Below, one piece after another: positions 1 to 8,405 of a stretch of DNA of 64,000 nt (position 1 is its first letter; every line of letters begins with the position of its first letter). The position numbers and the translations under genes were made by a program. This DNA is from Demequina litoralis (GTDB taxonomy: Bacteria; Actinomycetota; Actinomycetes; Actinomycetales; Demequinaceae). The notes beneath the pieces were generated by a model. That model searched no databases. It saw only the letters and a list, made by a program, of their open reading frames with translations, and was not told the origin of the DNA. Where the stretch lies: NCBI RefSeq assembly GCF_030418455.1, contig NZ_JAUHPW010000011.1, positions 1 through 64,000 of the forward strand, written 5' to 3'.

Positions 1-70
1 GGCCGGGGGGGTCCCCTGGGGGGGGGGGGGGGGGGGGCGGCGCGCGCGGCGCGCGCCGCGCGGGGCCTCC
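1..70. other. Low-complexity G-run and GC-only stretch at the window edge
   Basis: Positions 18-37 are an uninterrupted run of 20 G, followed by a stretch of only G and C (38-69) that is nearly self-complementary. No reading frame here looks like a protein. It lies just past the stop codon of the first gene. A contig end with a poly-G sequencing artefact explains it at least as well as real biology. Confidence 0.6.
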
Positions 71-76
71 GTGGAA

Positions 77-90
77 TTTACATCGTTTAC
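77..90. promoter_or_regulatory. Operator-like site TTTACATCGTTTAC
   Basis: The CG-centred site resembles the sites found upstream of both GH43 genes (TACATCGTTGTA at 9629 and TACAACGTTGTA at 12186). It overlaps the stop codon of the glycerate kinase gene, so it could serve a gene lying to the left of the window. LacI-family regulators often bind CG-centred palindromes; assignment to that family is inference. Confidence 0.3.
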
Positions 91-1103
91 CGAGGCGGCA
101 CAAAAGCGGAGGGACCACGGTCCTCCCACGCATGCGCCGCGGCACGCCCGGCCGCCTCGAGCCACCGGTCCGGCTCCCGCATCGCGGCCTCCCGCGAGCC
201 CGCGAGCGCCGTCAGCGACGCGGACCACACCCCGGGGTCGACCGCCACCTCGCCGGCCACGACCGCCACCCGTGGGAAGGCCGCGAGCGCATGCCCGGTC
301 ACCTTGCCCAGCGAGGACTGCGAGTCGAAGCGCCCCTCCCCCGTGACCACCAGGTCCGCGTCCCGCCCCGCCTCCTCGAGGCCCGTCAGGCGCGCCATCT
401 CCGGCGCGCCCTCGACGAGCGCGGCGCCCCACGCGAGCAGCGCATAGCCCACGCCTCCGGCGGCGCCGGCGCCCGGCACCGTCGGGTCGGCCCCCAGCCG
501 CGCGGCGACCGCCTCGAGGCGCTCCTCGAGCACGGCCACGTCGAGAGCGGACGCGCCCTTCTGGGGCGCGAAGACGGCGGCCGCGCCCGCCGGTCCGAGC
601 AGGGGCGCGCGCACGTCGCACAGCACCGTGGCGCCGCCCGGGGGCGGCCGCCGGTCGCCGAGCGCCTCGAGCACGGGCAGCCCTCCGTCGGTCGACGCCG
701 ATCCCCCGAGGGCGACGACGAGCCGCGTCGCACCCGCGTCGAGCGCGTGCGCCATCACCTCGCCGAGCCCGCGCGAGGTCGCGCGCAGGGCGTCGAGCTC
801 CGGCATCAGGTGCATCCCCGCGACCACGGCGAGCTCGCACAGCGCCGTGCCGTCCCCGAGGTCCAACCATGCGCCCACCACGGGAGCGCCCGCGGGACCC
901 GTGACGAGGCCGCGGCTGCGCAGCTCCGCCTCGGGCCGCGCGTGTCGCACCCCGGCGAGCGTCCCCTCGCCGCCGTCGGCCTGCGGGATCTCGACCACCG
1001 CATCGTCCGGCCGCACGGACCTCCAGCCGCGCGCGATCGCGGCGGCCGCACGCTCGGCGGGCCACGTCCCCTTCAACGTGTCCGGCGCGACGACGACGCG
1101 CAT
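87..1103 (-). CDS. glxK: Glycerate kinase (GlxK/GarK type)
   Basis: The protein (338 aa) begins MRVVVAPDTLKGT, the typical start of type-I glycerate kinases, and contains IPQADGGEGT (about residue 48), the ALGGSASTDGG segment and the late VTGEGRFDSQS motif. These enzymes phosphorylate glycerate with ATP, feeding glyoxylate or sugar-acid breakdown into glycolysis. The frame is open further upstream, but ATG at 1103 is chosen because the family N-terminus starts there. Only 2 bases separate it from the stop codon of the preceding gene (1106-1768), so the two are probably one transcript. The length is slightly below the usual 370-380 aa because the glycine-rich middle is compact. Confidence 0.88.
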   Translation of the reverse strand: MRVVVAPDTLKGTWPAERAAAAIARGWRSVRPDDAVVEIPQADGGEGTLAGVRHARPEAELRSRGLVTGPAGAPVVGAWLDLGDGTALCELAVVAGMHLMPELDALRATSRGLGEVMAHALDAGATRLVVALGGSASTDGGLPVLEALGDRRPPPGGATVLCDVRAPLLGPAGAAAVFAPQKGASALDVAVLEERLEAVAARLGADPTVPGAGAAGGVGYALLAWGAALVEGAPEMARLTGLEEAGRDADLVVTGEGRFDSQSSLGKVTGHALAAFPRVAVVAGEVAVDPGVWSASLTALAGSREAAMREPDRWLEAAGRAAAHAWEDRGPSAFVPPR

Positions 1104-1105
1104 CG

Positions 1106-1768
1106 TCACGCCTTGCCGCGCGCCCGGGCGACCACCCGCCCGCGCTGCGAGCGCGGGAAGCGGTCGAGCATCGCGCGGATCTCCGCGGCGGTCGCGTCGG
1201 AGCCGAAGATCTCGGTCGGCGGCTCGAACATCACGCCCGCCGCGAGCGGGCCCGCGTCCACCGGGTCGAAGCCGAGCGCGTCGACGAGCGCCGCCACGGC
1301 CGCCCTGGCACCCGCATCGTCCGCCGCGACCGCGATGCCGCGGCGGTCCGGGTCGCCCGCGGGCCGCCCGAGGTTCTCGAGCTCCCACACGCTCGCATGG
1401 TTGAGCGCCTTGACGACGCGCGCGCCGTCGAGGAAGGCGGCCACGGTCTCGGACGTCGAGGTGGTGGGGTCCTCGAGGTCGGGACGGGCGCCGTCGATCT
1501 CCCACCAGTGGTTCATCACGTCGACGACGATCCGGTCGCGCAGCAGGTCCGCCGGCAACGACCGGTAGCGGCCGAGCGGGATCGCGAGGATCACCACATC
1601 GGCGGCGCACGCAGCCGCCGGGTCATCGCCGGACGATGCGACGGTCACCTCGATCCCCGCGTCGCGGCACAGCCGCGCGATCGCCGCGCCGAACCGGCCG
1701 GCGCCCAGGATGCCGACGGCGCGGTGCGCCGAGGGTGCCACCTCGTCGCGCGCATCGTCCACGCGCAC
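1106..1768 (-). CDS. NADP/F420-dependent oxidoreductase-like Rossmann protein
   Basis: A 220 aa protein with an N-terminal dinucleotide-binding fold: VGILGAGRFGAAIARLCRDAG around residues 18-38, then VVILAIPLGRY and a VVDVMNHWWE segment. This pattern fits the family of NADPH:F420 reductase-like and NADP oxidoreductase coenzyme-F420-dependent proteins (pfam F420_oxidored type). The substrate cannot be read from sequence. The start at 1768 is a GTG with no clear ribosome binding site; an internal GTG at 1738 is an alternative. The codons after the first GTG contain the dispersed GGACGATGCG 10-mer. It is followed 2 bases later by glycerate kinase. Confidence 0.65.
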   Translation of the reverse strand: MRVDDARDEVAPSAHRAVGILGAGRFGAAIARLCRDAGIEVTVASSGDDPAAACAADVVILAIPLGRYRSLPADLLRDRIVVDVMNHWWEIDGARPDLEDPTTSTSETVAAFLDGARVVKALNHASVWELENLGRPAGDPDRRGIAVAADDAGARAAVAALVDALGFDPVDAGPLAAGVMFEPPTEIFGSDATAAEIRAMLDRFPRSQRGRVVARARGKA

Positions 1769-1786
1769 GAGGCTACCGATCCCGGG

Positions 1787-2722
1787 TCAGGGACGCTCGA
1801 CCTGGATCACCGCGTAGATGCCGTCCTGCGGCACGAGCGCGAGGGCGTCCTCGCACGGGACGCCGGCCGCCGCGAGGAGCTCCGCGACACCCGCCATGTC
1901 CAGGGTCGGCCCCGTGGGCCATCCCAGCGCCGCGCAGCCCGCGCACGGCGGACGGTCGTCGAGCATCACGGAGAACACGAGCGTCCCACCCGGGCGTACC
2001 AGGGCATACGCATCCGCGAGCGCGGAAGGCGCCTCGTCCGGCGAGACCGTGGACAGCAGCGCCAGAGCCTCGACGAGGTGCTGCGTGCCCGCCTCGACGA
2101 CCGCCGCGGGCGAGGCAGGCTGGTCCTCGACGCTCACGAACCGGTGCGCGCCGGGGTCGATCCCGTGCGCGAGCGCCACCCGACGGCTCGCGTCGAGCGC
2201 ATCCGTGCAGGTGTCGACGAAGGTCGCGGACACGTCCGCCCCGACGCCCCGCGCCCCGGCCATCGCGGCCACGAGCGGGAACGCCGGACCGCACGACAGG
2301 CTGGCCCAGCGCAGCGTGCCTGCCACGTCGACGGCCGAGCGCTGCGCGATCCACTGCAGCACGCGGCCGCGGACCCGCAGGGCGCGGGCGTCGGTCGCGG
2401 CCGTGAGGTAGCGGCGCGCATGCGCGTCGAGCTCCGGTCCGGTGAACATGTCGTCGCCGTCGGGCCGCGACAGCCGCGGCTCGGACGGCAGGTAGACGTT
2501 GGGCAGCGCCCCGGGCGTCCCCAGGCGCGCGACCCACTGCGCGAACGCGCCCGGTGAGACCGGCGAAGGATGCTCGTCAGGCCCCAGCGGCATCGCGTCG
2601 TCGGACTCGTCCGACACGTCCAGCCGCACCATCCTCAGCCCCGACGGATCCAGCGCGGCCCCTACTGCTCGCACGTCGCGCGCGATGAAGCGACGAGCGG
2701 CCCCCTCAGCCGTGTGCACCAT
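1787..2722 (-). CDS. Class I methyltransferase-like protein of unknown substrate
   Basis: A 311 aa protein. ATG at 2722 is preferred over upstream in-frame codons because GGAGG lies 5 bases before it. The C-terminal half looks like a Rossmann methyltransferase: LSCGPAFPLVAAMAGARG in the position of motif I, and LVRPGGTLVFSV as the post-motif III strand. The motif I glycines are unusual (no GxGxG), so S-adenosylmethionine binding is uncertain. The N-terminal part is not recognised. It diverges from the MFS exporter gene across a 190-base gap carrying a palindrome at 2853-2868. A role in modification coupled to export is possible but purely inferred. Confidence 0.5.
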   Translation of the reverse strand: MVHTAEGAARRFIARDVRAVGAALDPSGLRMVRLDVSDESDDAMPLGPDEHPSPVSPGAFAQWVARLGTPGALPNVYLPSEPRLSRPDGDDMFTGPELDAHARRYLTAATDARALRVRGRVLQWIAQRSAVDVAGTLRWASLSCGPAFPLVAAMAGARGVGADVSATFVDTCTDALDASRRVALAHGIDPGAHRFVSVEDQPASPAAVVEAGTQHLVEALALLSTVSPDEAPSALADAYALVRPGGTLVFSVMLDDRPPCAGCAALGWPTGPTLDMAGVAELLAAAGVPCEDALALVPQDGIYAVIQVERP

Positions 2723-2852
2723 CAGAACCTCCGCATCCTCCGCCGGTCGACGGTCCCCCCAGGACACTTTCCGGCGGGGTGCACCGCCGGCTCAGCATGA
2801 CGATGTTAGGCACGCCGGGCGAGATCAGGCAATGACTGAGTTATCCACGGTA

Positions 2853-2868
2853 GTGAGGGCACCCTCAC
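2853..2868. promoter_or_regulatory. Palindrome GTGAGGG-CA-CCCTCAC in a divergent promoter region
   Basis: The two 7-base arms are perfect inverted repeats separated by CA. The site lies between the divergent methyltransferase-like gene (starts 2722) and the MFS exporter gene (starts about 2916), 47 bases before the exporter start. The position suits a repressor operator. No regulator gene is adjacent. Confidence 0.4.
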
Positions 2869-2915
2869 AAGTGGGGGCTCACGCGATGTCCGAGCCCCGC
2901 GTCACAATGGAGACC

Positions 2916-4421
2916 ATGTCCGACGACCTGGCGACCACCCCGACCCCCTCCGCCGCGCCCGCGGAGGCCGCTACGAACCCGGCGGACGACGCGGCCACCG
3001 TGCGCCGCAACTCGGTGGTGATCTGGGTCCTCATCGTCTCGGCGTTCGTCGTGATCCTCAACGAGACCATCATGGGTGTCGCGCTGCCGCACCTCATGAC
3101 CGACCTCGGGATCACGGCGGTCGCGGCGCAGTGGCTCACCACGGCGTTCCTGCTGACCATGTCGATCGTCATCCCGGTGACGGGCTTCCTGCTGCAGCGC
3201 TACCGCACCCGGCCCGTCTTCCTCAGCGCGATGGCGCTGTTCACCGCGGGCACCCTGATCGCGGCGCTGGCCCCCGGATTCGAGGTGCTGCTGCTCGCGC
3301 GCGTGGTGCAGGCCGGCGGCACCGCGATCATGCTGCCGCTGCTCATGACCACGGTGATGCAGCTCGAGCCGCCCGCGACCCGCGGGCGTCGCATGGGCTC
3401 GATCTCGGTGGTGATCGCGGTCGCGCCCGCGATCGGCCCGACCATCTCGGGGCTGATCCTCTCCGCCTTCTCGTGGCGGTTCATGTTCGTGTTCGTGCTG
3501 CCCATCGCGGCGGCGGTGCTCGTGCTCGGCTGGCGCCTCATGCGGGACGTCAGCGAGACGCGCGAGGCACCCATCGACGGCCTCTCGGTCGTGCTGTCGG
3601 CGCTCGGCTTCGGCGGGATCGTGCTGGGGCTGAGCCAGATCGGCGAGGCGCGCGGCGACGGGCTGCCGCTGTCGACGGTGCTCGCCGTCGCGGTCGGCGC
3701 GGTCGCGCTCGCGCTGTTCGTGTGGCGCCAGCTGGTGCTGCAGCGCATCGACGACGCCCTGCTCGACCTGCGCACGTTCCGCGCGCGCACGTTCTCGGTG
3801 TCGATCGCGATGTTCGTCGTCATGATGATGTCGCTGTTCGGCATGATCATCCTGCTGCCCATCTTCATGCAGGAGGTGCTCGGCCTGTCCGTGCTGCAGA
3901 GCGGCCTGCTGCTCCTGCCCGGCGGCCTGCTCATGGGCCTGTGCGCGCGCCCCGTGGGCCGGGCGGTCGACCGCTTCGGGCCGCGGCCGCTGCTCATCCC
4001 GGGCTCGGCGATCGTCGCGGCGACGCTGTGGACCCTGTCCGCGATCCTGGACCCGGGCACGCCGTGGTGGGCGCTGCTCGCGTGCCACGTGGCGATGAGC
4101 GCGGGCCTCGCGCTGATGTTCACGCCGCTGTTCGCCGCGAGCCTCGGCGCCCTCCCGCGACACCTGTACTCGCACGGCTCGGCCACGGTGTCGACGGTCC
4201 AGCAGGTCGCGGCCGCAGCCGGCACGGCGCTGTTCGTGTCGACCATGGCCGCTGTCGCCGCGGGCGAGGTCGCGACCGGCGCCGCGGAGGCCGAGGCCAT
4301 CGCCGCCGGCATCCGCGCGGCGTACCTCATCTCCGCCTCGCTCGCCACGACCCTCGTGATCGGAGCGTTCTTCATCGAGCGGCCCATCGACTCGCCCGAG
4401 CCGGGGCACGCCGCGCACTGA
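2916..4421 (+). CDS. DHA2-family MFS multidrug exporter
   Basis: A 501 aa integral membrane protein with about 14 hydrophobic segments, the hallmark of the 14-TM DHA2 (EmrB/QacA) drug:H+ antiporters. Family motifs include NETIMGVALPHL in TM1 and AAQWLTTAFLLTMSIVIPVTG in TM2. Motif-A-like and motif-C-like segments (AVAPAIGPTISG) follow. The start is ambiguous: ATG codons at 2886, 2907 and 2916 are in frame, and GGAG sits 3 bases before 2916. The N-terminus before TM1 is Ala/Pro-rich and probably cytoplasmic. The divergent neighbour and the palindrome at 2853-2868 suggest local regulation. The transported compound cannot be told. Confidence 0.88.
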   Translation: MSDDLATTPTPSAAPAEAATNPADDAATVRRNSVVIWVLIVSAFVVILNETIMGVALPHLMTDLGITAVAAQWLTTAFLLTMSIVIPVTGFLLQRYRTRPVFLSAMALFTAGTLIAALAPGFEVLLLARVVQAGGTAIMLPLLMTTVMQLEPPATRGRRMGSISVVIAVAPAIGPTISGLILSAFSWRFMFVFVLPIAAAVLVLGWRLMRDVSETREAPIDGLSVVLSALGFGGIVLGLSQIGEARGDGLPLSTVLAVAVGAVALALFVWRQLVLQRIDDALLDLRTFRARTFSVSIAMFVVMMMSLFGMIILLPIFMQEVLGLSVLQSGLLLLPGGLLMGLCARPVGRAVDRFGPRPLLIPGSAIVAATLWTLSAILDPGTPWWALLACHVAMSAGLALMFTPLFAASLGALPRHLYSHGSATVSTVQQVAAAAGTALFVSTMAAVAAGEVATGAAEAEAIAAGIRAAYLISASLATTLVIGAFFIERPIDSPEPGHAAH

Positions 4422-4455
4422 GCGGCGCGGAGCGGGCGGGCACCCTCGGGTCCCG

Positions 4456-4558
4456 CCGTCCACCAGCTCCCCGCAGGAGTCGCGGATCCCCCGGAACCGT
4501 CCGCCAGCTCCCCGCAGGAGTCGCGGATCCCCCGGAACCGTCCACCGGCTCCCCGGAA
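4456..4558. repeat. 41-bp tandem repeat, 2.5 copies, member of a dispersed family
   Basis: Units run 4456-4496 and 4497-4537, differing at one base, then a partial third at 4538-4558. Each begins CCGTCCACCAGCTCCCCGCA. The reverse complement of that core recurs at 44879-44898 inside a hairpin, so this is a dispersed intergenic element. It lies between the convergent MFS and NUDIX genes. Confidence 0.85.
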
Positions 4559-4606
4559 AGGGCGCGAGCGGATGAAGGGCAAGCGTGCGGAGCCCACCGC
4601 CGACGC

Positions 4607-5095
4607 TCAGACCTCGAAGCGCGTGACCTCGCCCGCCTCCAGCACCGCCGCCACCCGTGCGGTCATCTCGGCGCTGAGCCGCGGCAGGTCGTCCTCGTCG
4701 AACCAGCGGACCTCGAGGTTCTCGCCGTCGGCCGGGAACGGCTCCCCGCTGATCCAGCGGAACCGGAAGGTGAGGTCGAGGAACTGCACGTGATCGCCGT
4801 TGGGATAGACGGCGGGATCCTGCACATGCACCCACGCGAGGGTCTCGGGCTCCGCCTCGACTCCCGCCTCCTCACGGAGCTCGCGCGCGGCGGCGACCGC
4901 GGGCTGCTCGCCGGGATCGATGATGCCGCCGATCGTCGCCCACGTCAGGAAGTCCGCACGATGCGCAAGCAGCACCTCGCGCACGCCCGGCCGCGAGGAC
5001 GAGGGCCGCACCACCACCGCGGTCGCGCTCATGAGCCACAGCGGAGCATGACCGACCTTCGCCCGCAGCGCGTGGATGAAGTCGGGCGTCGCCAT
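4607..5095 (-). CDS. NUDIX hydrolase (copy 1)
   Basis: A 162 aa protein with a complete Nudix box, GGIIDPGEQPAVAAARELRE followed by EAGV, at about residues 56-79. Enzymes with this box hydrolyse nucleoside diphosphates linked to another moiety, using Mg2+ held by the RELREE glutamates. The substrate is not predictable. A paralogue of identical length lies 69 bases upstream (5164-5652). Both begin MATP(D/E)F and share FPADGENLE near residue 125, so this is a tandem duplication. The 41-bp repeat array lies just downstream. Confidence 0.9.
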   Translation of the reverse strand: MATPDFIHALRAKVGHAPLWLMSATAVVVRPSSSRPGVREVLLAHRADFLTWATIGGIIDPGEQPAVAAARELREEAGVEAEPETLAWVHVQDPAVYPNGDHVQFLDLTFRFRWISGEPFPADGENLEVRWFDEDDLPRLSAEMTARVAAVLEAGEVTRFEV

Positions 5096-5163
5096 GCGGT
5101 CACGCTACCCGGCGCGCCGGGCCTGGACCAGGGGCCCGACCAGGGCCGATGCCCGACGGCCCG

Positions 5164-5652
5164 TCAGAACGACCAGCGGCACACGTCGCCGGGCGCGAGG
5201 CCCGCGGCGACGCGGTTGGCCATCTCCTCCGACATCTCCGGCAGGTCGTCCTCCTCGTACCAGGCGGCCTCGAGGTTCTCGCCGTCAGCGGGGAACGGCT
5301 CCCCGCTGACGTAGCGGAAGCGGAACGTGAGGTCGAGGTACTGCGACCGGTCGCCGTTCTCGTAGCGCATCTCGGGCAGCGAGTGCACCCACACGAGCGC
5401 CTCGGGCTCGGCGACCACATCGGCCTCCTCGAGGCACTCGCGCGCGCCCGCCACGGCCGGCTCCTCCCCGGGATCGACGATGCCCGTCACCGGCGTCCAT
5501 GCGCCGTTGTCCGCGCGCCGCACCAGCAGCACCTGCCGCGAGCCGGGCCGCGCGGGCGAGGGCCGCAGCACCACGGCGGTCACGCCGGGCAGCCACAGGA
5601 GGTCGGTGCCGATCTTGGACCGCAGGTCGAGGATGAACTCGGGGGTCGCCAT
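5164..5652 (-). CDS. NUDIX hydrolase (copy 2, altered Nudix box)
   Basis: A 162 aa paralogue of the neighbouring NUDIX protein, with the same MATPEF start and a C-terminal EEDDLPEMSEEM segment. Its Nudix box reads GIVDPGEEPAVAGARECLEE followed by ADV. The metal-binding glutamates are kept, but the glycine near the end of the consensus (REUXEEXGU) is Asp. That may alter loop geometry or specificity. The fold is clear; activity is less certain than for copy 1. Confidence 0.85.
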   Translation of the reverse strand: MATPEFILDLRSKIGTDLLWLPGVTAVVLRPSPARPGSRQVLLVRRADNGAWTPVTGIVDPGEEPAVAGARECLEEADVVAEPEALVWVHSLPEMRYENGDRSQYLDLTFRFRYVSGEPFPADGENLEAAWYEEDDLPEMSEEMANRVAAGLAPGDVCRWSF

Positions 5653-5759
5653 GGCGTCACGCTACCGTGCGCCAGCGATGGTCCGGCCGCCGCGCGGCGC
5701 CCGCCGCGACCCGCACACCGGGCGGTGGAACGACGGCCCGCACACGGGGATCGCCCCTC

Positions 5760-6524
5760 TCAGGCAGAGGGTCCCTCGACGGTCGTCCAGCCCGGATGCT
5801 TGGGCAGCCGGCCGTCGCCCGACGAGCGCCCCGTGAGCCGGCGGCCGATCCACGGCAGCACGTAGCGCCCCACGTAGGCGGCCTCCGCGAGGACCCCCGG
5901 ACGGCCCGCGTCGCCCTCGGGCGCGACGGGCAGGTCGGTCTCGACGTCCAGCGCGGCGAGCACCCGCGCGGCGACGCGCGAGTGGCCCAGCGGGTTGAGG
6001 TGGATGCGGTCGGTGTCCCAGTAGGCGGCGCGGCGCATCTCGGGGTCGCGGTAGTTGTCGACGAACGTCACGTGGTCGTGCTCGGCCTCGAGGCGGTCGA
6101 CGATCGCCATGAGCTCGTCCGCGCGCTCCGAGAAGGAGCGCCCGCGCGGGAGCCGCTCGGTCGGGTCGGGACCCGAGAGGATGACGAGCCGCACCCCCGC
6201 ATCGGCGGTCCGGTCGACGACCCGTCGGGTGAGCGCCTCGACGCGCGCGCCGTCCCAGCCGGGCCGCATCATGTCGTTGCCCGAGCCGTTGAACGTCAGC
6301 ACGTCCGGCCGCGGGTCGAGCGCGAGCGCGGCGTCGAGCTGCTCGGTGGCGATCGGCTCGATGAGGCGGCCGCGGATCGCGAAGTTCGCGTACTCGACGG
6401 AGCCGTGCGCGGCCGCGAGGCCGAGCGCGACGAGGTCGGCCCACCCGCGCATCGTCCCGTCGGGCTGCGGGTCCCCGACCCCCTCCGTGAAGCTGTCGCC
6501 GATCGCTGCGTATCTCACGACCAT
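5760..6524 (-). CDS. SGNH/GDSL-family hydrolase
   Basis: A 254 aa protein starting MVVRYAAIGDSFTEGVGD. GDS carries the nucleophilic serine (block I) at about residue 10. Block III is seen as FNGSGND and block V as DRIHLNPLGHS, which contains the catalytic Asp and His. There is no signal peptide, so it is probably cytoplasmic. The family contains esterases, lipases and acetylxylan esterases; the substrate cannot be assigned. ATG at 6524 is chosen because the family motif begins directly after it; upstream in-frame codons lie in low-complexity sequence. Confidence 0.85.
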   Translation of the reverse strand: MVVRYAAIGDSFTEGVGDPQPDGTMRGWADLVALGLAAAHGSVEYANFAIRGRLIEPIATEQLDAALALDPRPDVLTFNGSGNDMMRPGWDGARVEALTRRVVDRTADAGVRLVILSGPDPTERLPRGRSFSERADELMAIVDRLEAEHDHVTFVDNYRDPEMRRAAYWDTDRIHLNPLGHSRVAARVLAALDVETDLPVAPEGDAGRPGVLAEAAYVGRYVLPWIGRRLTGRSSGDGRLPKHPGWTTVEGPSA

Positions 6525-6583
6525 CGACCCTAGACCCTTCCCGCCGGGTGTCCGCGCCCGCCCGAGGCACGGACCCGCGGCGA

Positions 6584-6619
6584 GGGGTGGGGCGGCGACG
6601 CCTCGCGCCACCCCACCCC
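6584..6619 (-). terminator. GC-rich hairpin downstream of the ketosteroid dehydrogenase-like gene
   Basis: Arms at 6584-6597 (GGGGTGGGGCGGCG) and 6606-6619 pair at 13 of 14 positions around an 8-base loop. The hairpin begins 5 bases past the stop codon of the minus-strand gene ending at 6625. There is no clear U-tract, as is common in actinobacterial terminators. Confidence 0.6.
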
Positions 6620-6624
6620 GCCGC

Positions 6625-8349
6625 TCACGCGCCGGAACCGTGCTCCGCGGGCTCGCCCACCGCCCGGTCCACGGCGCCCTCGACTGCCAGCTCGGCGGCG
6701 CGGGCCGCGGCATGGCGCCCGGCCAGGTAGCCGAAGACGAGCGCCGGGCCGAGCGTCGAGCCTGCTCCCGGGTACGTGCGCCCCACCACCGAGGCCGAGC
6801 AGTTGCCGGCGGCGTAGAGGCCCGCGATCACGGCACCCTCGGTGTCGAGCACGCGGGCGTGCTCGTCCGTCAGCAGCCCGCCCTTGGTGCCGAGGTCGCC
6901 GAGCACGATCTTCACCGCCACGAACGGACCCTTCGCGATCTCGCCGAGGTTCGGGTTCGGGCCGTGCGTCGGGTCGCCGTAGTACTGGTCGTACGCGTCC
7001 TTGCCGCGCCCGAAGTCCTCGTCGACCCCGGAGCGCGCGAACGCGTTGAAGCGCTGGATGGTGCGCTTGAAGGTCGGCTTGTCGACGCCCATCTTCTCGG
7101 CGAGCTCCTCGAGCGTGTCCGCCTTGACCGCGACGCCCTCCTCGTAGAGGTGCTTGGTGCCCATGAGGAACGGGTTGTTGAGGTAGCGACGCCGGTGGCG
7201 CACGTCGAGGACCATCCAGCTGTGGTTGGTGCGCTCGAGGCCGCGCTCGATCATGGCGTGGCCGAAGTCGACGTAGCTGGTCGACTCGTCGACGTAGCGG
7301 CTGCCCTCCTGGTCGACGACCATCGAGAACGGCATCGAGCGCTCGGAGACGATGAAGATCGGCCCGGACTTGCTGCTCGGCGCGACGGAGGGACCCCACC
7401 ACGCGTCGTCCATCAGCGCGACGTCCGCTCCGTGACGCATCGCGACCTCGATCGCGCCGCCCGTGTTCGCGGGGTTGCCGGACGACTGCTCCTGGTCGAG
7501 CCCCTGGTACTCCGCGCGCCATGCGGCGTTGTGGTCGAAGCCGCCGGCGCCGAGGTGCACGCCGACGCGGGTGCGGATGCGGCGCTCGCCGCCCGGCCCA
7601 CCGACGACCGCCCCGAGGCACACGCCGTCCTCGATCACGAGGTCGACCACGGGCGACTCGAGGCGCACCTCCGTGTGCTGCTCGAACTTCGCGATGTACA
7701 TGAGGCGCGCCGCGAGGGACATGCCCAGCCCGGTGAGCCGCTTCCCGGTCGCCAGGCCGCCGAGCGCCCGGAACACCAGCGTGGCGCCCCCCACGAAACC
7801 GCTCGGCGTCGACCATGCGCGCGCGAGCAGGTACGTGTCGCCCGCGAACAGCGGCAGCCCCGGCGGCAGCGTCTCCCTGGCGTGGCCGTACCAGTCGCCC
7901 AGGTCCTTGACGTCGAACGGTGCAGGCTCGACCGTGCGCCCGCCCGCGATGCCGCCGGGCAGGTCCGGGTAGTAGTCCGGGTACTTCTTGGCGGTCTTCC
8001 ACACCAGGCCGTGGCCCTCGAGCCAGGTGTGGACGGTCGGCGCCGTCCGCACGAAGGCGTGGCGGCGCTCGAGGGACGATGCGGGCCCCACCTCCTCGGG
8101 TGTGCCGACGCATGCGTCCAGGTAGGTGAGCACCTTCTCCTCGGAGTCCTCGACCCCGATCTCCTTCATGCCCGGGTGGCCGGGCAGCCAGCACCCGCCG
8201 CCGCTCATCGCCGTCGAGCCGCCCCACTCGGGCGAGCCCTCGACCACCAGCACCTCGAGCCCGTCGTCGGCCGCCGCGATCGCCGCGGACATCGCCGCCG
8301 CACCCGTCCCGGCGACCAGGAGGTCGACCTCCTCGTCCCACTCCGCCAT
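6625..8349 (-). CDS. 3-ketosteroid delta1-dehydrogenase-like FAD flavoprotein
   Basis: A 574 aa FAD-binding protein. The N-terminal ADP-binding motif is VDLLVAGTGAAAMSAAIAAA. WGGSTAMSGGGCWLPG follows and is typical of the 3-ketosteroid dehydrogenase/fumarate reductase family. Near the C-terminus GLYAAGNCSASVVG and TYPGAGSTLGPALVFGYLAG match the substrate-binding region of KstD enzymes. KstD inserts a C1-C2 double bond into 3-ketosteroids, but related enzymes act on other cyclic ketones and no other steroid genes are nearby. Two near-identical palindromes lie directly upstream. A zinc alcohol dehydrogenase gene follows further upstream in the same direction. Confidence 0.78.
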   Translation of the reverse strand: MAEWDEEVDLLVAGTGAAAMSAAIAAADDGLEVLVVEGSPEWGGSTAMSGGGCWLPGHPGMKEIGVEDSEEKVLTYLDACVGTPEEVGPASSLERRHAFVRTAPTVHTWLEGHGLVWKTAKKYPDYYPDLPGGIAGGRTVEPAPFDVKDLGDWYGHARETLPPGLPLFAGDTYLLARAWSTPSGFVGGATLVFRALGGLATGKRLTGLGMSLAARLMYIAKFEQHTEVRLESPVVDLVIEDGVCLGAVVGGPGGERRIRTRVGVHLGAGGFDHNAAWRAEYQGLDQEQSSGNPANTGGAIEVAMRHGADVALMDDAWWGPSVAPSSKSGPIFIVSERSMPFSMVVDQEGSRYVDESTSYVDFGHAMIERGLERTNHSWMVLDVRHRRRYLNNPFLMGTKHLYEEGVAVKADTLEELAEKMGVDKPTFKRTIQRFNAFARSGVDEDFGRGKDAYDQYYGDPTHGPNPNLGEIAKGPFVAVKIVLGDLGTKGGLLTDEHARVLDTEGAVIAGLYAAGNCSASVVGRTYPGAGSTLGPALVFGYLAGRHAAARAAELAVEGAVDRAVGEPAEHGSGA

Positions 8350-8370
8350 CGTTCTCCCCTTCGAGTCGGA

Positions 8371-8390
8371 ACCGGACAGCGTTGTCCGGT
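8371..8390. promoter_or_regulatory. Operator palindrome 1: ACCGGACAGCGTTGTCCGGT
   Basis: Eight-base arms ACCGGACA and TGTCCGGT are perfect inverted repeats around GCGT. The site is 22 bases upstream of the KstD-like start. A second copy starts 35 bases away. The architecture is typical of TetR-family operators; the regulator is not adjacent. Confidence 0.75.
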
Positions 8391-8405
8391 AGCGAGGTCG
8401 ACATT

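Noticed and set aside
4456-4558. CRISPR array
   Set aside because: The units are contiguous 41-bp repeats without unique spacers, and no cas genes are present.
2865-4835. Long open frame antisense to the MFS exporter gene, and many similar long antisense or shifted frames elsewhere
   Set aside because: High-GC DNA leaves shadow frames open. These translate to Arg/Ala/Pro/Gly-rich sequences with no motifs, while the opposite frame encodes a recognisable family.
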